Shown here: positions 1 to 9,821 of the stretch, one piece after another | Layout of the letters: every line of letters begins with the position of its first letter | Position numbering within the stretch: the first letter of the stretch is position 1 | Source of the DNA: Chromera velia | Lineage: Eukaryota > Sar > Chromeraceae | Reading direction: 5' to 3' | Length of the DNA stretch: 64,000 nucleotides | NCBI GenBank assembly: GCA_018398765.1 | Contig: JAHBMJ010004196.1 | Coordinates: 18,585-82,584 of the forward strand | Made by a program: the position numbers and the translations under genes | Notes under the pieces: model-generated | Database searches by the model: none | The model's input: only the letters and a program-made list of their open reading frames with translations | What the model was told of the DNA's origin: nothing

Positions 1-634
1 GTCCGTCCGTCTCTTTTTTTTTCGTCTGTCGGTAAATGTGTGCGCGAGTGGGTGGTTGGTGTGTTTAGAGGCATTTCCAGCCATTCTTCTTAACGCCCTG
101 CCTCTTTCTGTTCTTCTCTTTCATTCCCCTGTCTCTCGGTGGCGCTTCGTCCTTTTTTTTGAATCCGTGGCTCCTCTCCTCTGTCTCTGCAATCCGGTGT
201 CTAGAGCCCTTTTGAAAGCGGAGTCGGATGGGCACACACACACATACACATTCTTGCACAAACCTGGAGAGGGATTCCGTGTCCCAATTGTTTTTACGGG
301 AATCAGATGAGAGAAGGAGAATGAGAGACAGAGCAAAAAAAGCCACGCAAGAGTCTCTTTCTCTCTGCATTCTTCCTCTCTCCACAGAACGTTCGTTCGT
401 TCTCTTAAATTCACTGCATCCCCAACCCCATGCCTGTTCCATCTGGAGAGATATATGCAGGCGCTTGTCGAAGACTCGAGTCTGAGTCAAAAGGACTCCG
501 CATGTCTCCTCTGTATCCTGTCCTGAGTGTTTATTTGCATACGGGTGGGTCCCCAGCCATCCAGTCAATGACTTCTGAACTCACTGATTGATCCATCCAG
601 TTCCTCTCTCCCTCCCTCTCTTCCGCCAATGCAG
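1..634 (+). other. Upstream part of the SUMO ligase gene, exons not resolved
   Basis: No coding exon can be placed with confidence here. The stretch is pyrimidine-rich on the plus strand like the introns of the downstream gene and ends in a good acceptor (pyrimidine tract then AATGCAG, ending at 634). A second acceptor-like ATGCAG ends at 459 and opens a short frame of about 21 codons, but it finds no convincing donor. The first recognisable exon resembles the middle of a PINIT domain, so earlier exons must lie here or, more likely, left of the window. Confidence 0.4.
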
Positions 635-1798
635 GAAAGCAACGGAAAGGTGCCGCTCGAGGGAGAGGCGAAACAGCCGAAGGAGGACGGGGGAGGGGAT
701 GAGACGAAGAAGTTAGAGGTGGATCTCAACATGCCACAGGTGAGACGAAGATGGAGGGCGGGATGCTTTTTTTTCGTGTTCTGGATTATTTTCTTCTGCC
801 TTTGTCCATTTCTACCTTGCCTTCTCTTCTTCTCGCCTTCCTTCCTTGCTTACTTCCGTTTTTCATGACGTTTTGTTTTTGTTCTTCTGTCCATTTATTT
901 CTTCCTTTCTTCCTTCTGTGCTACGCTTGATCCTCACTATGTTTGTCTGAACACTTACTCACATTTACTCTCCTCCATTCATATGCAGGACCTGAGCTCC
1001 CGCCAGGACGTGCCTGCAGACCTGAGTGAAATGCTGACGCCCGACCACAACACGATCAAAGTTCGTGAGTTGTTCATGGTGCAAATGTCCCTATCCATAC
1101 AAAGACGCGTCGTCAGTACCAAGAAAACAACGTAAATGGACCGTAGAACTGTCTCTCTGTCGAGTCCACTCAAATGAGAGAGATCCTTCACAAGTCGTTT
1201 CAAAAGCCCGCAGAGAGAAGGGACAAGAGAAGGAAGTCGTAAAGGAGTAAAAACAAAACCTGAATAGAGGCTCTCTCCTCTCTCTGTTTTCTTGCGCTTG
1301 CGCCCGCTGCCTCTCAACGGAGCACTTTCATGCATGCAGTTGTGTTCTGTTTTATTCTTCGGCCAATGAGGCTCCTAAGTTTCTTTTTTTGTATCTCTTT
1401 CTCTCTCCCTCCCTCCCCCCCCCCCCCCCCNCCCCCCCTCTCTCTCTCTCTGCATCTGCTCATCATGCATCTGAGGAAAGCCAGAGCCAGAAGCAGGCGC
1501 GGACATGGTCTCATCTATCTGATCCCTTGTGTCCGTGTCCGCCTGCATTTGTCGTGAGAAACAAATAAACTTCAGATCGAGAATTGAGATCCTGCACTGA
1601 CATCTGTTCCTTCACATCTGCTCTCTCTGTCTATCTGTCTGTAAGCAGATTGAAGTGTGGGACGCCCGTCACTCGCACCTCTTCTGTCTGGTCCGGACTC
1701 GCCGAGAAAGCCTGGAGAGCATCGTGGAGAGAATGAGCGTGAGGGAGGCACGACTCGGCGCTGATGAGGCCAGACGATGGGTGAGTTCTTTCTTTTTT

Positions 1799-1838
<40 letters not shown>

Positions 1839-2816
1839 TCACACATTCGATCATTTACCTCTCTCAGGAGCAGACAGACAGACAATTCTTTTTGCGGCTA
1901 GGTCTGAGGGAGGGATTTTCTTGAGTGTGCGTTCTGTTCGAATGTCAAGCTTTCTTTGTGGCACCTGATCCTCCTGCGCATTCCTCCGAGAGAGACTCCA
2001 GTGAGGCACTTCAAGTGGTTTTTTTATCGTTGCAAAGAAGGGACCGAAGAGCGGAAGATAGCATCTTTCCCGTGCTTTGTCTCGACACAACACTTCTTTG
2101 CTAAAAATTTTTGGTCATCATCGTTTGGCTGCACACCCCAGAAAGAAAGAAAAAAAGAAATTCGATCTCCGCGTTGTCTTTTCCTCCCTCTGTGTTCAGT
2201 GGAGGAGGTCGTTTGCGAGAGCCAGAGCAGCAGGGGCAAGTGACGAAGTGCAGGTCTTAGAAGAGACACAGGCGGAGGGGGGCGGAAGGATGGGGGTAGC
2301 GGAAAGGAAGGAGAGTATTGTGCTGAAACGCTTGCCCTTCAGAGGACGATTCTGCAAGTCGGTTTGTACTTGTTTTCTTTTCTTTTCTTTCTCTTTTTGC
2401 AACCCCGTTTTTTTCTTCCCTGCCGTCATTCTTGTTTTCTCCCTTGGTATGGTCGGTCGGTTTCATGGATTGATTCACTAGCCCCATTTCTCTGAGCTGC
2501 TCTCGTTGGAGGATGTGGCCTTTCAGGACTTTTGTTGAACGTGAAAACAACTAACTGGATGGTGATGTATGTGTTTCAATGCAGACACCTGGGAGTTTGC
2601 GACCTCCGTTATTGGCTTCATCTTCGTCAGACTTCACGGTTGGTTGCCTTGCCTTCTCCGCGATTTTGCCGTGAGTGATCCTCTCTCTTCTCTTTCAGCC
2701 TCCGTCCTTTCTTGCCTCATTCAGTAAACGGAAAATGAAAGGGGTGATTAGAAGAAGGATGTTGTGTTTCGTGTCCTCGCTCTATCTGTCGGGGTTGTGC
2801 GTGAATGTCTTTTTCT

Positions 2817-2887
<71 letters not shown>

Positions 2888-4435
2888 GCCAGGTGTGAAG
2901 GTGTCGAGAGAGAGTGAGGACGGAGCTATGATCAGACGCTATGCGTAGGTCTGCGCTTCCCTCTTTCAAACAACTTCAATGTCTTTTTTTGCGTTCTTCC
3001 TCTGTCTCTCCTGCGCCTCTCTCTCTGTCGTCCGCCCTCCTCTCTTCTTTTGCGTCTTCTGAATCAGCCCCTCTGATCGTTCGGCTTTGCTCTCCACCAG
3101 CCTTTGTCTCTGTTCTCCCTCCGGAGTCTTTGATTGGTGCATTGTCAGGAATATCTCTTATGTCTTGCTCTTGAAATATATATAGAGGAGAAAAAATGAA
3201 ATCTCTCTTTCCTTCTCTTGCCATGCCCTGCTCCTGTGTGCGGACCCGAGTACGCGATTGTTATGCAGAAAGAGAGTGATAAAACAGTGCATCCCTTTCT
3301 TTTCAAATTGCAGAGTCGGGATGCGATACTGCTGCGACTTTCCCTCATGCGGCGAGGCCGTCTCCCTTGCCGAGATCGCCCTGGATGGTTTCCTCATGGA
3401 CGAGATTCTCTCTGACCCCAGGGCCGAAAAGTTCGAGAGGGTCCGTCTGTCTGCAAGCAGGCTCTTTTCTTTCCCTCCTTTCAGAAAAAGACAAAAAATG
3501 AAGGGGGGCAGTACATGCGTCCGTTAGCAAAGGAGGGTGTGGAGAGTAGTGAACGTTCTTTTCTTTTTGTCCTCCCTCAAGTGGCAGAAGAAAGAGAGAG
3601 AACCTACATGTAGCAACACTGTCTTCTGTCTAACTTTGTCCCCTGCGTCGAAACAGACATTCATTGCATGGTGTTAATATCCACTGCGTCGGATGACGAG
3701 AAAGGTGGTGGGGACTGTTTGTCCGCTCTCTTTTGTTCACGCGCTCGCGCGGGCGGCTTAGCATGATCCCTCCCGCATTGGGTCCATTCCATGAGTCTCA
3801 GCTTCACACGCATGCATGTTTGTCTCCTTCTCTTGCATCCTGATCTGGGAGTCATGAAGGCTTTTGTTTTTGGTGGTGTGCAAGATGAGATTAGCATGGG
3901 CCATAGTTGGATGTTCGTGTTCCCAGCCTCCGTACTCTATGCCACTTCGTCATTGAGTCCAAATTGTATCTCCTTCGTTCGAACTGCATGTGCAAAGGCC
4001 GTTTTTCTTTTTGTGCATGCATGTGCAGATTGAGTTGGATCCAGATTTTCTCGAGGAAGGCCAGAATCAAGGAGAAGGGGAGCCGCGGTTAACGGGGGAG
4101 GGAGACGGGGGGAGAAGTGAGGGGACGCTTCAGTGCTGGAACTTCTGTTGTCCTGTCCAGGTGCCTGTGTGTGCAGAGGAGGATGTGAGGAAAATACAAG
4201 AGTGCAAAGAGCTCGAGGAGGAAGAGAAAGCACTTCTCCTGCAGACAGACCCTCAGGTGGCTGGGTGGGTGGGCGCTGCAAGAGAGACAATTCAAGACTT
4301 GGTACTGAGAAAGCATGAAAAGAAATACAGAAGGGTGCATTCTTCTAGCACAGTGCATGGAGCGTTGGCACTGCTTTCAGACCTCCCTCTTTCTCTCATT
4401 GTCTGTATTTCCTCCCCCCCCCTCTTTCTTCTAAC

Positions 4436-4484
<49 letters not shown>

Positions 4485-5885
4485 CGCGCGCGTTGTTTGG
4501 CGTGTTTCCTCCTTTCGTTTCTGGACTTCTTCTTCTTCAACAAACTATGTCTGCAGAAACTGGAGCAGGGGGAGGAGGACACGGACATCCATGACCTCTT
4601 TCAGAAAGCAGGCGTCAAGACGAACCTCTGTGACCTCCCAGTGGTCCGCGGGGGCAAAGCAAAAGAAACCTCTGGGGACAAAAAGGGGAAAGGAGGAGAA
4701 GCAGTACAACCCGCAGCCCGAGCCCTAGCCAGGAAGAGCGCCCCGCCCCGTCCTCCAAAAGCCTTCAGGCCAAGACCGGCAACCGATCCCCTGAATGCAT
4801 CCAGTAGCTCTTCCTCCTCAACTGCAACAACGAAGAAGACGCCAAAGCCAAAAGACAAAATCCGTCCACTTTCTTCTCTCGCCGGCAAAGGGCCTCCTCC
4901 ACCGCGAAGCCGTTGCACACCCTTGAAGTCTTCTGCTGCTTCCTCTTCTTCTTCCTCCTCCTGCATTCATCAGCCCTTCCACCCAGCTCCCAACCCATCC
5001 TCCAAAAGGACATCCAGTCGAAATGAAGAGAAGTCCTTTTCTTCTTCGTCTTCTGCTTCAGCCAGCAGCTCCACGGGTGGACGTGGGAACCCAAATCACG
5101 CAGCTGCACCCGGTGTTTCTCCTCTGTTTCCCGTCCTCCTTCCACCCTCCTCCAACAAGATCCATGCCCAGCGGTCTCCTGCCCCCCCACCCCCCCCACC
5201 ACACATTCCGACTCTGGACCGCTTCGCACGACAATCTCAGAACCCGTCTCCTCTCCCCCCCCCTTCCCTTCCTAATGGGCTTCCCTCTGCCCAAGAGGAT
5301 GAATGCCTGTCAGGGTCCGACTCTTCGTCCGGCCCACCCGAGCCTCCTCCCGAGGATGTCGCTCAGAGGGTCCACTCATTACTTCCAAAATCATATCACG
5401 AAAGTCAGCAGCAGCAGCAGCGAGACCGAAGTGCCCAGCTTCCTTCCCTACGTCTGCCTGCACTCCAACCGGCACCTGCGCTTGCGTCCGGGCGCATCCC
5501 GGAGGAACCTGAGTCCGAACCTCTGGAGACGGGAGGGGGGTCTGTGTCCCTTTCCCAGCCACAGCCCACTGCCCCTCCCGCTGCTATCTCTCAGGATCCT
5601 CCTGAGCTCGCACCGAGCGCCGCCTTATTCAGGCGGAGGGGGAGCTCTTCTGCAGAAGATGACGAGGAGGACGACGAGGTGGAAGAGGAAGAGGAAGGTC
5701 ACCAAGAGGAAAGAGAGCACACTGACAGACAAAGTGCAGAAGAGGCACGAGCTCCCTCTGACCCGTCAGTGCCGTCTGATGTTCAGGGACCCCCCGTCAA
5801 TTTGGACGGAGAAGCTTCGTCCTCTGCTACCTCTTCTTTTACTTCGATATGGAAGTGGTGGGATGATTGGAGGAAAAACACGTAG
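635..5885 (+). CDS. PIAS/SIZ-type E3 SUMO-protein ligase, 5' partial, 9 exons in window
   Basis: Exons: 635-739, 989-1060, 1649-1780, 2200-2357, 2585-2638, 2888-2944, 3314-3440, 4029-4256, 4557-5885; all junctions keep phase and give 753 residues. The family transfers SUMO from the E2 Ubc9 to nuclear targets. Residues 1-105 look like the distal half of a PINIT domain (SNGKVPLEG, then HNTIK-IEVWD, then LFCLVRTRRESLESIVERM). Residues about 145-225 are an SP-RING: PFRGRFCKH, LGVCDLRYWL, then YCCDFPSC and IALDGFLMDEIL. The zinc ligands C-K-H and the later cysteines are present, though the final pair is C-x4-C rather than C-x2-C and the usual early 'CPL' is absent. The remaining 530 residues are disordered: Ser and Pro runs, a short Gln run, an acidic block and a Trp-rich end (SIWKWWDDW). 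The ATG at 629 lies in the acceptor, so I do not use it as start. An AATAAA lies at 5979. The domain call is secure; substrate specificity is unknown. Confidence 0.85.
1415..1438 (+). repeat. Poly-C tract with one undetermined base
   Basis: A run of C interrupted only by an N at 1431, inside an intron of the SUMO ligase gene. Homopolymer length here is probably uncertain in the assembly. Confidence 0.9.
1790..1840 (+). repeat. (TTTC)n microsatellite
   Basis: About ten TTTC units directly after the splice donor at 1781, within an intron. Confidence 0.95.
2819..2884 (+). repeat. (CT)n(GT)n microsatellite next to a splice acceptor
   Basis: Compound CT then GT dinucleotide tract running straight into the TGCAG acceptor that ends at 2887; it supplies the polypyrimidine tract of that intron. 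Confidence 0.95.
4437..4493 (+). repeat. (CT)n(GT)n(GC)n microsatellite
   Basis: Three consecutive dinucleotide tracts in the last intron of the SUMO ligase gene. Confidence 0.95.
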
Positions 5886-6507
5886 CACTGTTCAATCAAG
5901 ATGAACGCAGATGGGGTTTTGGTGGGAGAGAAAATTGCCCTGCATTATGGAACGTTCCATTTTGGTTGTAAAGTAGAAAATAAATGGTTTCGGATAATTG
6001 TTTGTTTTTGTGAAAAAGCAGGACGTTCTTTCATCTGTCAGCCTATTAGTCTGGGCGTGAGACGTCATCGAAAGTTTTACGGCTCTGGTGTTAAAAAAGA
6101 AAAGAAAAGAAAAGTAAGGAAGCCTAGCTAGAGCGAGGACCTTCATTTCTTGATTGCATAAAGAAAAATTTGGTCAATGACAGGTCACATAAGAAAAAAG
6201 AAAAGAAGAAGGGATAAGTATGATAAGTAAACTAAGTAAATGCCCCTGAATTAAATTGAGGCGGTTAAAGCCGGTGAGCCACTACTTAGGCTCTGGCCAA
6301 CCACGGGGCATGATATGCAATGTTGGTTTGTTGACCTAGCGTATTGATCCATTAACACATGTTAACACGAACTCTCTCTAATTTGGCTATACACTCCTCA
6401 GCCACCCTCATGCCCGCCAGAGGCTGGAACGACGAAATAAGAGTGATCATCTCTCGGACTTTCTTTTCATTCTCCCCCACTCCTCTACCAGCAGAGGCAG
6501 CCACCCA
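5886..6507. other. Intergenic spacer downstream of the SUMO ligase gene
   Basis: Holds the probable 3' UTR of the SUMO ligase gene (AATAAA at 5979-5984) and the 3' flank of the LINE remnant on the minus strand. An A/G-rich stretch lies near 6094-6115. No gene seen. Confidence 0.6.
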
Positions 6508-7376
6508 TTACACAATTTCCACACGTTTCTCAATGAGCGCGCGCTCCTTTATTCTGCTGATAATTTCGTCAAGCTTCTGTCTTTCCCTCTCTGTGCCCGC
6601 ACATTCCGTAAGCAAGTGGATCTCATCACAAACTTTTCTGCCAGAGCAAGCCGAGCAGGTCTTCTCCAGCTCCCCCCGCTGCACATAACCACCCGTCATC
6701 GCTCTCAGGAGAGGGCGGATGTTCGCAGAGGATTTAAGAAGACAAGGGGACAGCGTGCGTATGTGCAGATCGTTTTTTGTGTCTGACGGACGTGACTGCC
6801 ATTTCCTTTCTGCTAGGAGGAGCATGGAGAGCCTCTGTCTGGAAGGGTTCTCTCTTTGAAAATCAGTGAGGGCAGCACGGGGATGGAAGATTCTATCTCT
6901 ATTCCTGCTGCCTTCCTGCCTTCTAGCCCATTCCCCAAGCCATTGGTTCGTCTGGATTTTGCGACACGTCTCTTTCCGTTTATATTTCCCCTTCTTTTTT
7001 TGTTTTTTTTGGCGTGGCTCATTCGTGTCTTCAAGGAGAGAATTGTCAAGGGGCATAGCCAGACGTTTGGTGGAGGATACAAAGAGGGCACTAGAACCAG
7101 CGATGCACGCCTCTCATACAGCTGTGGGTAAGGCGCGTGCTATAGATTTGAGAGACTGAAAGAAGCTGGCTACCTGTTTCACAAGTAGACAGCCAAAGGG
7201 TTCCAAACCAAAGGAATGAAGAGGGCGCGAGACAAAAGAGTTATGGGACAAACCAAATAACCAGCGAACAAAACGAAGTTGCAATGTATCGAGGCATTGA
7301 ACATCTAACTGCCTAAGAGGAAGGGTTTCAAGACCAAACATTACAATGGGCACCCAAAGAGCTTTGAACAGTTGAA
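6508..7376 (-). mobile_element. 5'-truncated non-LTR retrotransposon, C-terminal end of the reverse transcriptase ORF, decayed
   Basis: On the minus strand one frame stays open from about 7376 to 6508 except for a single TGA at 7111-7113. The upstream part (LWVPIVMFGLETLPL, then LRFVRWLFGLSHN) matches the post-polymerase thumb region typical of LINE reverse transcriptases. The downstream part has a C-x2-C..H..C knuckle (CSACSGRKVC followed by HLLTEC), as found at the C-terminus of many LINE ORF2 proteins. Nothing resembling the polymerase catalytic core lies beyond 7376, so the copy is 5'-truncated, the usual outcome of target-primed reverse transcription. I cannot name the clade. No target-site duplication or poly(A) tail was identified with confidence. 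Confidence 0.7.
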
Positions 7377-7950
7377 TTCAAGAAAAAGAAGAAACAAAAC
7401 CAATTGAAGAAAGAGTTCCCTAAAAAGTATTCTCGACACTGTTGTATGATATAAAGACTGATAAACAAAAAACGTTAGAATTGGTTAGATATTAATTGTA
7501 CAATGATCTTTGGAGCTAGTTTTGGAGTGGTTTGTACTCGTGTTAATTGCGTCTAAGACTTGTATACATATGTAAAGTAAAATAAACTGTAGGATAAATT
7601 TATATTTATGCGAATTTTGTAGTCTATCAAGGTTTGATAAAGCATGCAAGCACTACAAGTAGGCAATCATCTTATATAAGTACATCATTCAACAAGTACA
7701 GAGCTTAGTAAGTTTTCGCTGTAGGTGCATATTCTAGACTTAATTAGACTTCTAGTAATCTGACTTATCATATAAAACTTGGCCTTGTAGGAGTATATAT
7801 AAGTCTACAAAGGTCTATCCACCCCAACCTGCTAGCGGGTCGCGGAGGATCTAAATACAAACTACTTGAAACGGCAATATTTGACAGTAGCGTGCCTTTC
7901 TGCGGCCTAATCTCGAGTATAGCAGTGAATAGCAGCGATCTGGTTTCAAT
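7377..7950. other. AT-rich spacer without recognised genes
   Basis: AT-rich sequence with many short TATA and TAAG elements. No open frame of interest on either strand. Confidence 0.6.
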
Positions 7951-8067
7951 GCCGGCATACGTACTTCCTCAGGTAAGTTCCTCTTGCATGAGCATGGCAA
8001 AGTTTACCGTCGCCTTACTGAGCAAACTACAAGGTCCCGGGTTCGAATCCCGGTGCCGGCACTTTTT
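7951..8067 (+). repeat. tRNA-like unit, probably a tRNA-derived SINE head or decayed tRNA
   Basis: A perfect pol III B box (GGTTCGAATCC, from 8039) sits in a perfect 5-bp T stem (CCGGG/CCCGG), followed by a 7-nt acceptor-like strand, a discriminator A at 8061 and a T5 run at 8063-8067 that would stop RNA polymerase III. GCCGGCA at 7951 pairs fully with the 3' strand, but 111 nt apart. A good A-box-like segment (TGGCAAAGTT) starts at 7995. I could not fold regular D and anticodon arms with either start, so a working tRNA gene is unlikely. No isotype is assigned. Confidence 0.45.
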
Positions 8068-8330
8068 CTCCACCGCGCATAAACTCTGCATGAGCCAAAA
8101 TGCATGCGCGGTCTGTCCCTCTGCATCGTGTCGTCTCCGTACACGTGTGCCGTCTCCTTTTTCTGAACGCATCACTTCCGCAGGGAACAGATCCGTACGT
8201 GCATGGAACTCTGTGATAGTCAGTGCAGAGGATTCAGTAAGAACAGAGATGCAGCACTGCCCCTCTGCTTACAGGCAGTAGGTCTCAAGTCCGAATCCCA
8301 TACCACCAAACCATATTACTTGGCTAGAAC

Positions 8331-9821
8331 ATGACTTTCTCGTTTAGAGCCGCCGCAATTGTTCTTGGCCTCACCTGCTGCTGGGCTGACCCTCTTTCTC
8401 TGGAGTCCGGTCTTTCTTCTCCCATTTCTGTGTTCCCTGCAAGCATCTCTTATGGGCTTCACTTTTCCACCTGGGACGGGCGCAAGAGTTGCCGGCCAAG
8501 GGAGTATAGAGTGGCCAAGGCAGAAGAAGACGTGGTGGAAATTATTCAACGTGTCGCGAAGGAGGGTGAGAAGGTGAAGGTGATCGGAGCTGGTCTCAGC
8601 TTCTCTGGTGTGCAGCTGGCTGATGATGATGTAGGGGTGATGCTGAGTCTCGATGGAATGAATCGTATTTTGAGTGTGAAGGGGACACAAGTAGAGGTAG
8701 AAGCGGGTATCCGTCTCCGAGACTTGTGCGAGCGTCTCGCGGCTGACCACGGCCTCGCCCTGCCCAATCTCGGGGCCACAGCCACACAAAGCATTGTTGG
8801 TGCTGCTTCCACCGGCACCCACGGGACAGGAACAGAGCTAGGCGCGATTGCCACGCAGATTGTCCGTCTCCGAGTGGTGGACGGGAAGGGGGGGGTCCAC
8901 GAGACGTCGGAGACAGAAGATGCAGAGCTCTTCCGGGCCGCGCGCGTGGGAGTGGGGGCAGTGGGGGTCATCACTCGTGTGACATTGCAAGCCGTTCCTC
9001 TGTGGAAGATGCAGTTTACCTCCTTTCCCTATTCCCTCACCAACCTCCTCAAAGACCTTCCAAACCTCATGTCTCAGTACAAACGTCTCCAGTGGAGTTT
9101 CACGCCTTTCTCTGACAACGCCACTGTGCTCGTCAGAGAGGATGTGCCGTGGGACACCCCCATCGACCCTCCAGGGCCTGACGGGGGTTGCTGGTCCAAG
9201 ACACAGCCCACCCGGCCGACGTGCACAGACTTGTCGTACAAGACGTTGACAGACAGTCAGCAGCAGTACAAGTCCCGAAAGCTGTACACAGAGATGGAGA
9301 TGTTCGTGCCCGTGGAGGACTCGCGAAAGGCCATTGAAGACTATGTGGCCTGGATCGACACCGTGAGGGACCAGCACGACCCTGCCGTCTCCGTCTCCGT
9401 GATGGTGCGGTACGTGGCGTCGGACGACATTTTCCTCTCCCCGATGAGCGGGCGGGACACCGCGGTTCTCTCCGTCATCGTGGCGGGGGACAGGCAGCAG
9501 TCGGGGGATCCTGGTGAGTTTGAGTCATTCTCAAAAGGTCTGCAGGGGGTGTGCGAGACAAAGTATAAAGGCAGGCCTCACTGGGGCAAAGTGAACTGGA
9601 CCCGTTTGACTGGGCAGAGTTGGGAAAATCAGAACCTTTTTTTGAGAGAGGAGAAAACTCCTGAGTATCTGCGAAGAGCGTACGGAGAAGAGAACTGGGA
9701 CCGATTTCAAAAGGTGATGCAGAGAATGGATCCTCAAGGGATGTTTGTAAATTCGTACTTGAGAGAGCGTTTCTTCGCAAATGAAGAAAGGATTCAAAGG
9801 AACTCAGTCATCGTTGAATAG
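8331..9821 (+). CDS. FAD-dependent sugar-1,4-lactone oxidase (gulono/arabinono-lactone oxidase family)
   Basis: Single-exon gene of 496 residues. The family oxidises an aldono-1,4-lactone in the last step of ascorbate or erythroascorbate synthesis. Residues 1-19 form a hydrophobic signal-like segment ending CCWADP, so entry to the secretory pathway is likely. Residues about 55-220 are the PCMH-type FAD domain: KVIGAGLSFSG, LSLDGMNRIL, then the glycine-rich STGTHGTGTELG and the closing VGAVGVITRVTL. The C-terminal ALO domain contains the conserved HWGK (GRPHWGKVN) and ends in DPQGMFVNSYL. At the position where animal GULO and yeast ALO carry the His that binds FAD covalently (GHS), this protein has Leu (GLS), as plant galactonolactone dehydrogenase does, so FAD is probably not covalent (inference). 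The lack of introns contrasts with all neighbours. The exact lactone substrate cannot be read from sequence. Confidence 0.88.
   Translation: MTFSFRAAAIVLGLTCCWADPLSLESGLSSPISVFPASISYGLHFSTWDGRKSCRPREYRVAKAEEDVVEIIQRVAKEGEKVKVIGAGLSFSGVQLADDDVGVMLSLDGMNRILSVKGTQVEVEAGIRLRDLCERLAADHGLALPNLGATATQSIVGAASTGTHGTGTELGAIATQIVRLRVVDGKGGVHETSETEDAELFRAARVGVGAVGVITRVTLQAVPLWKMQFTSFPYSLTNLLKDLPNLMSQYKRLQWSFTPFSDNATVLVREDVPWDTPIDPPGPDGGCWSKTQPTRPTCTDLSYKTLTDSQQQYKSRKLYTEMEMFVPVEDSRKAIEDYVAWIDTVRDQHDPAVSVSVMVRYVASDDIFLSPMSGRDTAVLSVIVAGDRQQSGDPGEFESFSKGLQGVCETKYKGRPHWGKVNWTRLTGQSWENQNLFLREEKTPEYLRRAYGEENWDRFQKVMQRMDPQGMFVNSYLRERFFANEERIQRNSVIVE

Noticed and set aside
65-568. 167-codon open frame on the minus strand
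   Set aside because: Low-complexity antisense of a pyrimidine-rich region; no domain, no acceptor or donor support.
5023-5904. 293-codon frame overlapping the last SUMO ligase exon
   Set aside because: Alternative frame over Ser/Pro-rich coding sequence; the spliced frame from upstream exons uses the other frame.
7951-8061. Functional intron-containing tRNA gene
   Set aside because: No D stem or anticodon stem could be formed although the T arm is perfect.
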